Origin: Nematopogon swammerdamellus
Lineage: Eukaryota > Arthropoda > Insecta > Lepidoptera > Adelidae
NCBI GenBank assembly: GCA_946902875.1
Contig: OX336345.1
Coordinates: forward strand, 7,719,395-7,783,394
DNA length: 64,000 nt
Direction of reading: 5' to 3'
Every line of letters begins with the position of its first letter. Position 1 is the stretch's first letter. The position numbers and the translations under genes are program-made. The notes below the pieces were generated by a model. That model ran no database searches. It was given only the letters and a program-made list of their open reading frames with translations, and was not told the DNA's origin. Below, piece after piece: positions 10,801 to 21,389 of the stretch.

Positions 10801-13800
10801 TGGTTGTCTGTAAAGTCGGTTTACGGACGATAGTACTACGTGATGACGTGGAATAATCGTAGTACATAGAGCAAAGATCAGTAATTCTATTTCCAGTAGA
10901 AAGATTAATCATCTTGTGACTGGCCATCAATAAACTTCTGTTGTCTGATCTTGACAGTTTTACTTCTTAAGACGTTTCTATGGTAACTTTGACTATGCTG
11001 ATTGTGCCTCTCTATCGCTTGTTACGCGCTCTCGCTTGCACACACAGGCTCAGATGGAACGTGACATTTTTTCGTGCGTGCAGCCGGTGTTCATCAATTT
11101 ATAAGATGTGACGTCATCACGTCAAAAAAGTCAATTCCACGAACAAGAAAGATGGCGAAATATTACGAGAACAACAGAATACATATCTAAAGGTGACGCC
11201 AATACGCCATCTTGTTCTGTTTGATGTAGAGATTCGTATGCTCAAGTAATAAATAACATAGAGAGGAGAACACAGCGAGTCCGCCACTTGTCATAAGTCG
11301 TGGTTTATTGTGGGAATGCTTTTTAGAAGCGGAGTGGTTCTTTTATAAGCCGCAACCGGTCCTATAATGCTCTCATTTCATTGTGTATCCGTCAAAAAAC
11401 CTCCGAGATCCTGCTTCGTTCTTTTTTAATTTCTTTATTATTTTTTTGAGCCGCGATTTCTGCGCACTTGAGCAGGGGCACTATTCGCTTGGTTTAATCC
11501 GGCTGGTCGCACAGGGCCGGATTAAGCGGAGTGAAATTAATTTTTAATCTGGTGGAAAGTAATCTCAGAGAAAATAGCTAAGGAACAGATTGTCGCTTTA
11601 TGTTTAAGTTAAAATTATTATCTATAGCATCTTCGGTTAAAATGTAATATAGAAAAAATTTACAATTTGAATTGAAATATTATTCATAAATGCCGGCAAA
11701 GTACGCTGCACATATAATAAGTAAACCTAACTGTTTTCCTTCTGCTCTGGGGTTACATTGACTCTTCCTGAGATTGTATCTCCAGCCTCGAATTAAATCA
11801 CTCAATTGAGCTACATGTTATTATTAACAAATAGTCGGGTAAAAATACTTCACATTTACGTATTTATATTGTTTATGTATCATTCAGCTTACCTTGTGTA
11901 TTATGGCTCAATTTAAATCAATCAATAGGAACAACATAAAAAAATGTTTTTGTTCTGTTGGTATTAATGACAAAATCGGCTTCCAATTATTTGTTGTTTA
12001 TCTTTTCCGATTTCCGATTCCGATTTATTTATCTTTTTGTTTATGAAATCAAGACAACCTTTGTGTCTTGATTTCATTCGTCCATTTGATGGTTGTTGTC
12101 GCAAAACCTACACGCGTAACATCGTACAAAAACGTACATGTGAATGCTGCTCTCTGCTTTCATGAAAGTAAAAAAAACTGTATTAAATGCGCCCCCTTAC
12201 GCCTCCCCTGCTCGCGTCTGTTTTGACAGAATATTTTTACATAAACATAAAAAGAACCCATCTCCGTCTTATTTCACATATTTTTTTTATTTTATTCAGT
12301 TTTTGTTGTGGCTCCGCGCGGTGCGATCCGTGTTTTTATGAAACGAAATGTATAATTAAATACCTCGCGGTGAGTTTGACGCTCGGTCCAACCCTTTCTA
12401 AACGCGCGCTGTAATTTCGACTCACCCCACACTTTACTTTTCTTATTTGTCGGAATTTAATTTTTAAGAGATGGAAAGATTATTTAGACCGTTATTTAGA
12501 TTATCTCTGTAGATGAATTATAAGAAGTGTAGGTGTTAGCAACTTCGTAAGGCTTTTAAATTAGGCTCTACCCTATCCAAAGCCAATCCCATGTATCAGT
12601 AGAGGTAGGTAAAACGTTTGATAAGAGTTCGATAGTCATTATGTTGCTTTCATAGGGTATGTTTAGAATAGAAGATAATATAATAACGTTTATTTTCTCA
12701 TTCTCAACATCAAGTTACAGTACATAATATACAACATAAGCTAGGAGGAAAACGGAACTTCCTTTATACTTACTGCAATTACTTACGTCACATATTTAGG
12801 AAAATAAAAATATTTTTTTCAGGAGACCTTCGCAGGAGATATCAAAACAGTTTTACACTACATTTAGGATATTCGTGTGATATTTAGGCACGAAAAATAA
12901 ACTGTATTTTTTTTTTATTTAAATTTTGCAGTTGCTATAGCTACCACTACTGCACTCTTAGAAATAACGGCAGATGATTCGAACTGTACTTCTAAAATTT
13001 GTTCAGCTTCATCTTGCATAGTCTGTTTACCGAGAATTTTAATTAATTTAAACCAAACATGCTTCCAATGCACGTGTATCTGTCTAGTAATAATACAGGA
13101 TCATATCATACGTCAAATCATGGCTTCGATCTCCATTCATGTCTGAAGGATTATGCAAATTCCTGTGCTCTCCGGCTAGGCTATACGCCCTAATGGACTT
13201 TACCCTGACGTACAGCTAGGCTGTCAGTCCAGTCAGTATTGGATGGCCTGATCGCTTGTTACATTTTGCCAGAATGAACAAAGACTAGTCTGACCTGTAG
13301 GCTGTAGGTTGTGCAACAATGGGAGCTTTGGAGAACTAAAACGAAAAGACTACATGAATTTGGACAGCCGGGCGACTAGAGGTACAGGATAGAGAAGACT
13401 CTAAAAGGATGGAACTACTGTTGTCATACATTGAATACTTCGTCGCAAACAAATTGTATGAACGCAGACAATTTGTGTCTGTCGGTACATAGCAGGCTTG
13501 TAGATAGTTCATAGAAATGTGCACATAGAGATTGTAGTTTCGTCTCTGTTTTATACATTACTTTCTTCGCCTTTTCGACGAGTTGATAGAAAATATTGTA
13601 TTGCTCCAAAAACATTTTAAAGTAACAAACACAATATAAAGTTTACATGAGGTGCAAGTTTACATAAGTTCCCCACTTGCAGAGATTTCTTCCAGTCAAC
13701 TTTTGGATATTTTTGAGAGTATATTAACCAACATAGTGAAATGTTAAGCTACACCTTTGGCAAACAAATGTTTTATGTGCAACAAATATACTTTGATTTA

Positions 13801-14215
13801 ATTTCGATTTTGATTTGAAATTTTAATAGACAGCAGCAAAATACTTGATAGTTGATGCCTCTTCTATACTTTGAACTCTTTGATTTATTCTATTTTACAT
13901 AACCAATCAAAAATCTAACGTTTGAAAATGTGCATACCAATCCTCGAAAATGCAACTCTGTTTTATCTGTGCGCCAGTTGGAAGTTCCCATGAACCATCG
14001 AAACGTTTTGCATAGGCGGCCCAAAAGCCAACGTCCGTCCTACAAACATATCCAATATCAATACCGATATCAATTATGTTATCAGATAGATATGTAAGTT
14101 TTGTTTTAGGTTAGTTTTAGTTTTAATTTTTTCTATAAGTTCTTTCTGTTATTAAATGTTTATGTGTCTCAATAAGGTTATTCATTTAACCGTTGTAGTC
14201 ATTATGCCCAAGCGC
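10801..14215. other. Unassigned stretch, with a weak LINE-like tail near 13640-13708
   Basis: Mostly AT-rich with no recognisable gene. At 11108-11125 there is a TGACGTCATCACGTCA double cyclic-AMP-element-like word, and the pair GAACAAGAAAGATGGCG / CGCCATCTTGTTC lies in inverted orientation within 11140-11215. At 13640-13708 the text CAGAGATTTCTTCCAGTCAAC matches the LINE tail found at 62.3 kb on the same strand. Confidence 0.35.
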
Positions 14216-14230
14216 AGGTATAGCGCAGAG

Positions 14231-14261
14231 CTCAGATCAGGAAAACCTTTCCTGATCTGAG
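14231..14261. repeat. Small perfect hairpin, 14-bp arms
   Basis: CTCAGATCAGGAAA and its exact complement TTTCCTGATCTGAG flank a 3-base loop. Confidence 0.85.
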
Positions 14262-14330
14262 GCGCATCTAGCGAACACAATGAGCATCGGATATATTCAG
14301 TGGCATCGGTTAGCGCAGTCCGAATCCGAA

Positions 14331-14378
14331 TCCGAAAATCAACTTCACCATAATTATATGGTGAAGTTGATTTTCGGA
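14331..14378. repeat. Perfect hairpin, 22-bp arms, 4-base loop
   Basis: Arms 14331-14352 (TCCGAAAATCAACTTCACCA plus TA) and 14357-14378 are exact complements around an ATTA loop. It lies 70 bp after another perfect hairpin. The loop is too short and the arm too perfect for a typical miRNA precursor. Confidence 0.9.
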
Positions 14379-14387
14379 AGCATTGTC

Positions 14388-14470
14388 AGATGCCTGGTCA
14401 ACTAGTGGTTAGAGCAGTAGGGATGTAATCGAGAGATCCACTTCCGATACTGGTTACAGGCTGAATTGTT
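14388..14470 (+). mobile_element. tRNA-like SINE head relic
   Basis: TGGTCAACTAGTGGTTAGAG resembles an A-box region and GATCCACTTCCGATACTGG a degenerate B box about 30 bp later, as in tRNA-derived SINE heads. No cloverleaf supports a real tRNA gene, and the body is not recognisable. Confidence 0.35.
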
Positions 14471-14648
14471 TTCCTTTCGCAATATTTCTGCTGTAATTTG
14501 TGATGCTTCAAAATACAATCTACGTGTTTAAAACAAATATGCATTTGTACTTTCGATGTGGTTTTTATCACATTCTCAAAAAGTTGATGCCTATTCAGTG
14601 GTTTTTAATTCGGGTGCGCTCCTAATAAAATGTCAATGTAATCCTGCC

Positions 14649-14972
14649 ATGTGTGGGTCCGGTATTTAAAAAGAATAACCCCACTGCATCTCTCCCCGTG
14701 CATGTCGTAAAAGGCGACTAATGGATAAGATCAAGATGCCGTACTAAAGGGCGAAAGGGTAGCAACCTCTCACCTTGGCACGGTCCCTCCACCGAGTCCT
14801 TCAGAAGATGCCTTACTTGCTGCTTGAACGTTACATATCTTGTGCGAATATTTTCTGAAACGTGGTGGTCGGTGTTGTGCTGTAATGCACCAAGAGTCCT
14901 TGCAGCACAACACCGATTACTCTGCTTAAGCAGATTGTCGGTATACAGCGTGCGATATATGTACGTATGTAG
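14649..14972 (+). mobile_element. SINE family B, near full length
   Basis: Head GTGTGGGTCCGGTATTTAAA and CCCCACTGCATCTCTCCCCG, then CACCTTGGCACGGTCC, TGGTGGTCGGTGTTGTGCTG and a tail through GATTGTCGGTATACAGCGTG to a short ATGTACGTATG tract. The first ~80 bp are almost identical to family A, after which the two families differ completely. Confidence 0.9.
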
Positions 14973-14999
14973 TTTCAATCGTTTGAGAAGTTAGATAGG

Positions 15000-15670
15000 A
15001 AGACCTACATAATATTTTCGTAAAAGGAACACGACTAACCATCTATATTTACATATAGCTCAAGCAAAGATTAATATAACTTTTCGAAGCTTCCAAGGAC
15101 TATTCTGTTCCTTTTTTGCCCAATAAAACATAATTTATAGTGTCACGAGGAGTGAGTCGGGTTCGGGTGTCCCTATTTTATTATTTCATAAACTTTATAC
15201 ATTATTTTTATAAACTGTCCCTTTGTCGCGCCTCCCGATGCGATGTGACGCGATCTTTTGTTGGGAGTCTGTTGTTGTGGGAACGAAATTGGTTTGTGAA
15301 TTTTCGGAGCGTTACGTGTGTGACAATTTGTCAATGAAAGTTATAAATTGATAAACGCCTACCTATGGCTTTGCTCGATCGCTTTGTGCAATGGAAGTGA
15401 ACACAAAACTCTGAATAGATGATACTGTGGCAAAATAAATAGGTAACGATATTATACGAAAAATTGCGATTCATTTCCAGTAATATTTTTAAATAATATG
15501 CTTGGATTGCTATAATCATTATATAATTTAATATGGACCGAGCACTTAGTAAGGAGCTTTACCTTTCCACCGCCCCTCACTAGCATCTTATTTTCCAACT
15601 TGTGATCTCCAACTACATAATAAATAAATGTCATACCTACTTAATAAAAAAACAGCAAAATAAATGTCTG
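15000..15670. other. Unassigned stretch
   Basis: No gene recognised. The part 15120-15330 resembles 12160-12400 in wording and may be a shared old repeat, but no ends are visible. Confidence 0.3.
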
Positions 15671-15999
15671 TACCGTGTGGGGCCGGTACTTTAAGAGAAT
15701 AGCCCCACTGCATCTCTCCCCGTGTATGTCGTAAAAGGCGACTAAGGGATATGACTCCCTTCTTATATTACTAGGTGGTAGGGTTTAACCCACCCGGGTT
15801 GGTACCACCGCACTGAATGAAAGGTCGGTCGAAACGGCTATGTAAATAGTTTGTGTTTTCCGTCCAGTTCAGTGTAGCCGGCACGACCGAAGGGAAGGCT
15901 GACGTGGCACCAAGTTCACCCGGCGTTATGGCCTGACATCACGGATGTTGTAGGTGATGTAGCCAACCGTGTCAGTTTCCATAAAAAAAAAAAAAAAAA
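15671..15999 (+). mobile_element. SINE family A, full length
   Basis: Complete copy from TACCGTGTGGGGCCGGTACT to a 17-base A run ending near 15999. Flanking words AAATGTCTG (before) and AAATGTCAG (after) give a probable target-site duplication of about AAATGTC. It contains the shared core (CTAGGTGGTAGGG, GGTTGGTACCACCG) and the tail GATGTTGTAGGTGATGTAGC. Confidence 0.93.
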
Positions 16000-16104
16000 T
16001 GTCAGCCTATTGAGTGCATCCATACAACAATGACTTCAATTCGACCAATGCTCAACCATATTGCCATGCGGTATTCTCTAAAATATTTTTTATATTTTTT
16101 ATTT

Positions 16105-16215
16105 ATTTTTTTAATGAAAACCAGTATGTTTCGCGGTGCTAGAGGTACCCAAAACGTCTAAAGCCGATAGACAATTCCGCACCCTAGCGGCGTGACAGAG
16201 AAGTTATTTTGAGAA
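16105..16215 (-). mobile_element. SINE-like relic with poly-T start
   Basis: A T-rich run then AATGAAAACCAG, ending near CACCCTAGCGGCGTGACAGAGA. The same CACCCTAGCGG words occur at the end of a poly-T element at 31.6-31.87 kb, suggesting a further family read on the minus strand. Confidence 0.35.
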
Positions 16216-16965
16216 ACGATATGTCCTCATAAGCCCAATAATATTTCCTAAACAAAAGGGTGTTCGTTCAGCCTCTCTGCGACGAGTACTGAACGGGTGC
16301 TAAATGTCGAATGGGTTGGATGCACTGAATTCGGAATATTCCCAATTTAGTGGTTCGATGGCAAGGAATCAGGGATGCAAGTTCGGCCGAACGGCTTCGA
16401 GCATTTTTAAAATGTTCCATAATCTTATCAAGAAAATTTCATTTGGTTAATTTTTACCAAAACAAGTGTTCCAGCATTCGGAAGTGGTCGAGCATTAGTC
16501 GGAAGAGTATCTATCAAATAAATTAACCAATTTCTAAAACGAAGCAGATCCCATTACACCGGGGAAGAGGCGAACAAACACTTCGGTATTCCGATCTCCT
16601 TCTGTAATTATGTTCTTTCTTTCCCTTAATTTCGTTGGAAGGCGACAGGAGATAACGTTTCGCCGTAGAAACGTGAGGGAATGCGCCACACTCGTACGAA
16701 GAGGCTTTGTCTAATAAATGTTGACGATTTTTATCGTTATTTTCGTGGATTTCTAGGATCTAGAGATTTCGTCTGAAAGATTTGAAGTGTTCTCACTTCT
16801 CTCACACAGCCCTCCTTTCGTCGCCGTCATATCACTTCTCTTTAATACGTATTTTAAATATTTTAAACCTTGTACAAGATATGCTGACCTTTAGGAATCA
16901 TTATTGAATATGCATACTTTGTATGCAGATCAGCGTCTGAGGGCGGGGACCGAGTGAGGGGCTTT

Positions 16966-17115
16966 TTTTATGGACAGCGCGACATTTGACATCGTTTCAC
17001 CTACAAGTAGGTGTCTAACGATGCCCATGGACATTCTGGGATGCAAGGGGATTGTGAATGCCATGCCGGCCTGACAGTAGCCATTTCACGCCCCATTTGA
17101 AAAACCCCAGACTGT
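16966..17115 (-). mobile_element. LINE family D 3' end
   Basis: Reverse-strand translation gives TVRPAWHSQ and CPWASLDTYL then stop, followed by a short tail with an A run. This is the same C-terminus as the 8.05-8.33 kb fragment. A SINE B copy begins immediately after it on the other strand. Confidence 0.65.
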
Positions 17116-17117
17116 AC

Positions 17118-17404
17118 TTAAATAGAACAGCCCCACTACATCTCTACCCGTGCTTGTCGCAAAAGGCGACTAAGGGATAAGAACAAAATGCGGTGCTATC
17201 ACCTTGGCACGGCCCTTCCACCGTGCCATGCAGCAGGTGGTTCTTCGTGGCTTACTTGCCGCTTGATAGTTATCTTGTCCGAATACTGTGCGAAACGTGG
17301 TGGCCGGCGTTGTGCTGTAATTTACCAAAGTCCTTGCGAAACAACACCGATGACTCTGCTTACCCCGATAATCGGGATACAGCGTGTGGTATGTATGTAT
17401 GCAG
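17118..17404 (+). mobile_element. SINE family B, diverged
   Basis: Head CCCCACTACATCTCTACCCG, then CACCTTGGCACGGCCC, TGGTGGCCGGCGTTGTGCTG and the tail GATACAGCGTGTGGTATGTA plus TGTATG. Diverged relative to the 14.65-kb copy and with a deletion before CACCTTGG. Confidence 0.87.
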
Positions 17405-17934
17405 GGTTTTTATGAGCATCGAAATGGGTGGCTGTACCCATGGATCAAACGCGCTTCGACACAGCTAAGCCACCCTGACCCCGCGAAACCGCGCTCAACG
17501 AAGAATAACTTCAAGTAAAACCCAACCTAAAATATAATTTCGAAGTATTTATTACTTTAATAAATAATGTTCCTTGTAGTTTTACAATGTCACTAGTGGA
17601 CTTAACTCGGATAAAATATGAATTAAATAGTATTTTTGAACAGCGCTCTATTTTAATATTGCTAGTCCCGTGATATCCACTACTACATTAAAATACACAC
17701 ATAGAGGGGCCATGACTTGTTGAGTAGGTGAAATAAAAGTACGCAAAGCCAAAATTACAAATAATATTCCTATCCCTATCGCGCCTGTTTACTCACATAT
17801 CTTCTGTTTGCTGCAAAATGAGTACATGTGGAACAAAATATGTTGGTAATAGAGTCTTTCACTTTATAAATATATATATTTTTTAATTAAATACTAACAA
17901 ATTTTTGTTGCTTTATTTTTATGTAAAACACATA

Positions 17935-18074
17935 TTTTATTAATAGTAATAAAAAAGCACATTTATTAATGAAATATTTCGCCCCGATGTCGATGTGACT
18001 TGACTGAAGACGCCACCGACATCGGGGCGAAATATTTCATTAATAAATGTGCTTTTTTATTATTATTAATAAAA
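17935..18074. repeat. Near-perfect palindrome, 58-bp arms, 24-base loop
   Basis: Arm 17935-17992 pairs with 18017-18074, with one or two mismatches. Each arm contains AATGAAATATTTCGCCCCGA or its complement and an AT-rich outer part. The GC-rich inner stem (TTTCGCCCCGATGTCG) would form a very stable hairpin. Probably a palindromic non-autonomous element. Confidence 0.93.
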
Positions 18075-18796
18075 TTGGTAATAGAGTAAAATTTATATTT
18101 TTTTGTTATATTGCAACAAGATTGGGCGAGTCTCGCGGTCGGAGTCTCTGGAACATCCAATTTAACCCCCGAAGACGTGCCAGTCCGTCCTTGTGGGTGG
18201 ACTAAATTCAGCATACTTAGGCTGTTTTATCCGAGTGTCATAGGGTTCTGTCACCAGCGACTCTGGCAAGTCGTCCGTCTGGGCGTCCGTCTGTCTGTCA
18301 CACGCGCTGTCCGAAGTGTTACTCCGGAACGTAAAACTCAATAATTAAAAACTTATATTATAAAGTAATATATTAAGTCCTTACGGCATGAAAACCATTT
18401 TTAAATTAATATCTTAAACGGTTATAGAGAAAAAATAACAAACTTGTGGAGAGCGCCGCGAGTGGCACAGAGCGACACATAGGTTCACTCACTATGCGTG
18501 CATAAAGGGAATCGCTACGGAACCCTCTCTCTGTGAACAATGTCATACAGAAAAGCATTTTTTTTTTCATTTTATCTGTAAAATATTATGCTTTCAGTGT
18601 GTTATATGTAATACTGAAGTTAAACTAATTGTATTTCTTATTTCTAAACTATCTGCGGATGGGCAAATTATTCGCGATCCTAAGATCCTACGGATGAAAT
18701 ATTAGGGAAAGATGTTCCCTGTAATGCAATGTATGGCAATGCCTCAAGGGAAAGAACTGGTCTCAAAATTATGTAAAGAAACTGCCTGGTACGTGA

Positions 18797-18958
18797 CTAC
18801 TGCATCCCACCACATCACACTACACTACACTACACTACATTGCACTACACTACACTACAATACACTACACAACCACCACAAAACACAACGCTACACCACA
18901 CTACATTAAACAACACTACACTGCATGCATTGACACTCACTACATACACACACACACA
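18797..18958. repeat. ACTAC-type pentanucleotide repeat
   Basis: Imperfect runs of ACTAC/ACTACATT, ending in CACACACACACACG. Low-complexity, not coding. Confidence 0.85.
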
Positions 18959-19116
18959 CGTTTGATCCCACTAACTAAACTATAGTCTAATCAGGGAAAC
19001 AAAAGTGGCCAAACTTCAATCTTTTTTACCTTATGTTTTATCTGTTTGCCATTAGGCTGTCTATTTTCTAATAAATAAATAAATTCCGTTTCTAAGGTAT
19101 TTATTTCCATGCCCAG

Positions 19117-19325
19117 CTAGTACGACAAACCAACCGGTCCCACAATAACGTCAGTTAGTTGAACGCTGCGTTTGGTCGTAATGTCATTAAAACAATCGAA
19201 AACAGCACGATCTGCCCACACGGCGACGCGTGAGACAGTATTTCTACCGACTTTATAGCGTACTGCACCTCCGTGTGCATTTGTCATGCCTTGTGAATTT
19301 TCAGGCTTGATTATTTTATGAAATC
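19117..19325 (-). other. Unassigned open frame on the minus strand
   Basis: A minus-strand frame reads KVGRNTVSRVAVWADRAVF and further to VIVGPVGLSY. The start of the frame lies in a degenerate SINE, so its methionine is not meaningful. The remainder looks protein-like but matches no family I recognise. It may be transposon coding debris. Confidence 0.2.
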
Positions 19326-19327
19326 TC

Positions 19328-19450
19328 TTATGATCGGCTACGTCACCTGCCACACGCGTGATGTCAGATATACCATGCTCCTATGTCAAACAAACAAAGT
19401 GAGCGATTATGTTTGGTCGTGGCGGCTACACTGAACAGAATGGAAACACG
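19328..19450 (-). mobile_element. Degenerate SINE A-type relic
   Basis: GGCTACGTCACC, CGTGATGTCAG and GGCGGCTACACTGAAC are decayed counterparts of the family A tail read in reverse. Older than the other copies. Confidence 0.5.
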
Positions 19451-19619
19451 GCCTAAGGGTTGCCTGTAAGAAATCTCTTCAAGGAATAATTCCGCCTATG
19501 CACCTATATTGTCTTGTTTGGTATTTGTTTGTTTTTAGCTTTATCGATGGTTGGAAATCAGAGCCCATGAAAATCAGCTTCGCTGCCTTGCATAGTAAAT
19601 CAGCTGAGTGGACTTCCTT

Positions 19620-19658
19620 TTTAACCCCCGACGAAAAAACGGAGAGGTGTTATAAGTT

Positions 19659-19699
<41 letters not shown>

Positions 19700-19890
19700 T
19701 GTCTGTGGCATCGTAGCTCCCAAACGGGTGGACCGATTTGGATGCGGTTTTTTTTATTAGGAAGCTTGTTTAATCGGGATGGTTCTTAGCTATGTTTGTA
19801 ATCAAGTAATAAAGTAATTAAGTAATAAAAAAAATAATTCTCTTAAAAAGTGGACCAATTTGCATACGGTTTTTTTTAAAAAGCTTGAAA
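19620..19890 (+). mobile_element. Lepidopteran-type non-autonomous repeat with (GT)n
   Basis: AACCCCCGACGAAAAAACGG is followed by a (GT)n run at 19663-19697 and CCCAAACGGGTGGACCGATT. These phrases belong together in a family common in moth genomes (established only by familiarity; family name not assigned). A large palindrome follows directly and repeats the CCCCCGAC word. Confidence 0.5.
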
Positions 19891-19891
19891 T

Positions 19892-20119
19892 AAAAGTTAA
19901 ATTACAAATTTAAAAAACCCCCGACTCTTAAAAAGTCAAAAATAATTTCCGTTTACTTACTTAAAGGAGTCGGGGGACCGCTAAGTAAATTAAATATAAA
20001 GACTCAAGAGTTGCGCGGGAATTTACTTAGCGGTCCACCGACTCCTTTTAGTAAGTAAACGGAAATTATTTTTGACTTTTTAAGAGTCGGGGGTTTTTTA
20101 AATTTGTAATTTAACTTTT
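19892..20119. repeat. Palindrome, 100-bp arms, 28-base loop
   Basis: Arm 19892-19991 is complementary to 20020-20119 with only about two mismatches seen (in the GGAGTCGG/TTACTTAAAG portion). The outer arm carries ACCCCCGACTCTTAAAAAGT, related to the adjacent repeat, so the palindrome probably belongs to the same element. The loop is AAATATAAAGACTCAAGAG plus TTGCGCGGG. Confidence 0.95.
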
Positions 20120-20129
20120 TCGTCACAAG

Positions 20130-21330
20130 TGTATGTTAAATTTATATTTGGTTAAATGGTTTTTGTGACGAATAAATCATTTCTTTCTTTCATCTCTTTC
20201 TTCTCATCTATTACGAAGTGACTGTTATTTAATCTGTATCGTATATTTATTTTCATTGTGTTATTTTTCTTGTAAATTATTTCCGAATCAGTAACGAATT
20301 TTCTAACTAAATATTTTATATCCGTTTCATCCAATCTTCATTCAGCGTGGTGCCAATCCCTGAGAAATCATCCTAACACTAACGGTTCAGAACGTTCGAC
20401 TAAAATGTAGCCGGCCTTGTCAACAGACTGTATGATAAATGTCACTTTACACCGACAGATAAAGGGTAACAGCATAGTGATATGTATATGGTTAACAGAG
20501 ACTTAACCGTAGGCAGTGAAATCGACAGTTAGTAAAGTAAGGAAAGGACTAAAGTTTAATTTAATCTGAACTATGGAGCAACTCGAATTTCTGAAATGAA
20601 TGTACTTATCAAACTCCACTATCCCCAGCAAATTATGTACGGCCTTTACCGCTTGGCCACGAACCGCTCAAAAATGCCCTACAAAATATAGACAGTTAAC
20701 TTTTAAGATACACAATCCAAACTCTATACCTTCACACAAACGAGCGGCTATAAATACGCCGGCACTTGTTTAAAGTGAAAAAGTCGTTTCCATAAGTTTA
20801 ACAGTTCAGTGCAACACCCTATTGTCGCACTAAGTTTGAATCTGTAAAGGTTAAACGCAAAACTTTAACAATCGAGTTACGACTACGCGATCCTTGCTCG
20901 GATTTTCTTTGTACTCTTCACTAAGGTTTTCCTCGTTCCTTATTTAATTCCATCTTTTGTTCTGTTCTGATATAATGATATTCACAGTCGCAAGTGTCAT
21001 CTTTGGAAATTATTAAACATTTTCGATGGAAAATCTTCTGCACTCTTTTTGTAGGTCTTGTTTTACGATATGTGTATCTTTACTTATACTTTAAAATTTT
21101 CTGAAGTCTGTTTAATATAATTGCTATATTCGTGCAATATTTTGTAAGTGATATAGTAGCCGGCAGTCGGCATAACCCTTTAGTTGGGTTGTGGCACTGT
21201 TCTGGCATCGAAATTTATTTCGGCCGAAATATTGTTTAATGGACTAATATCACGGGGATTCAATATTAGCCAACTATGTCAAATTCATTAAAACAAATCA
21301 TTTTTCCATAGGAAGTTTATTTTACTACAA
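20130..21330. other. Unassigned AT-rich stretch
   Basis: No recognisable gene or repeat. Confidence 0.35.
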
Positions 21331-21334
21331 AGTC

Positions 21335-21381
21335 CACATCAAGTAAATTCCCCATAGTAAATGGGGAATTCACTTGATGTG
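21335..21381. repeat. Hairpin, about 20-bp arms
   Basis: CACATCAAGTAAATTCCCCA pairs with TGGGGAATTCACTTGATGTG with one mismatch, around a 7-base loop. Confidence 0.85.
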
Positions 21382-21389
21382 ACACAGCA

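Noticed and set aside
14331..14378. miRNA precursor
   Set aside because: The arms are perfectly paired with a 4-base loop and no flanking stem; animal precursors have larger loops and mismatches.
19498..19716. 72-codon frame ending in a Val-Cys repeat
   Set aside because: The C-terminal part is the (GT)n microsatellite, and the rest lies in repeat sequence.
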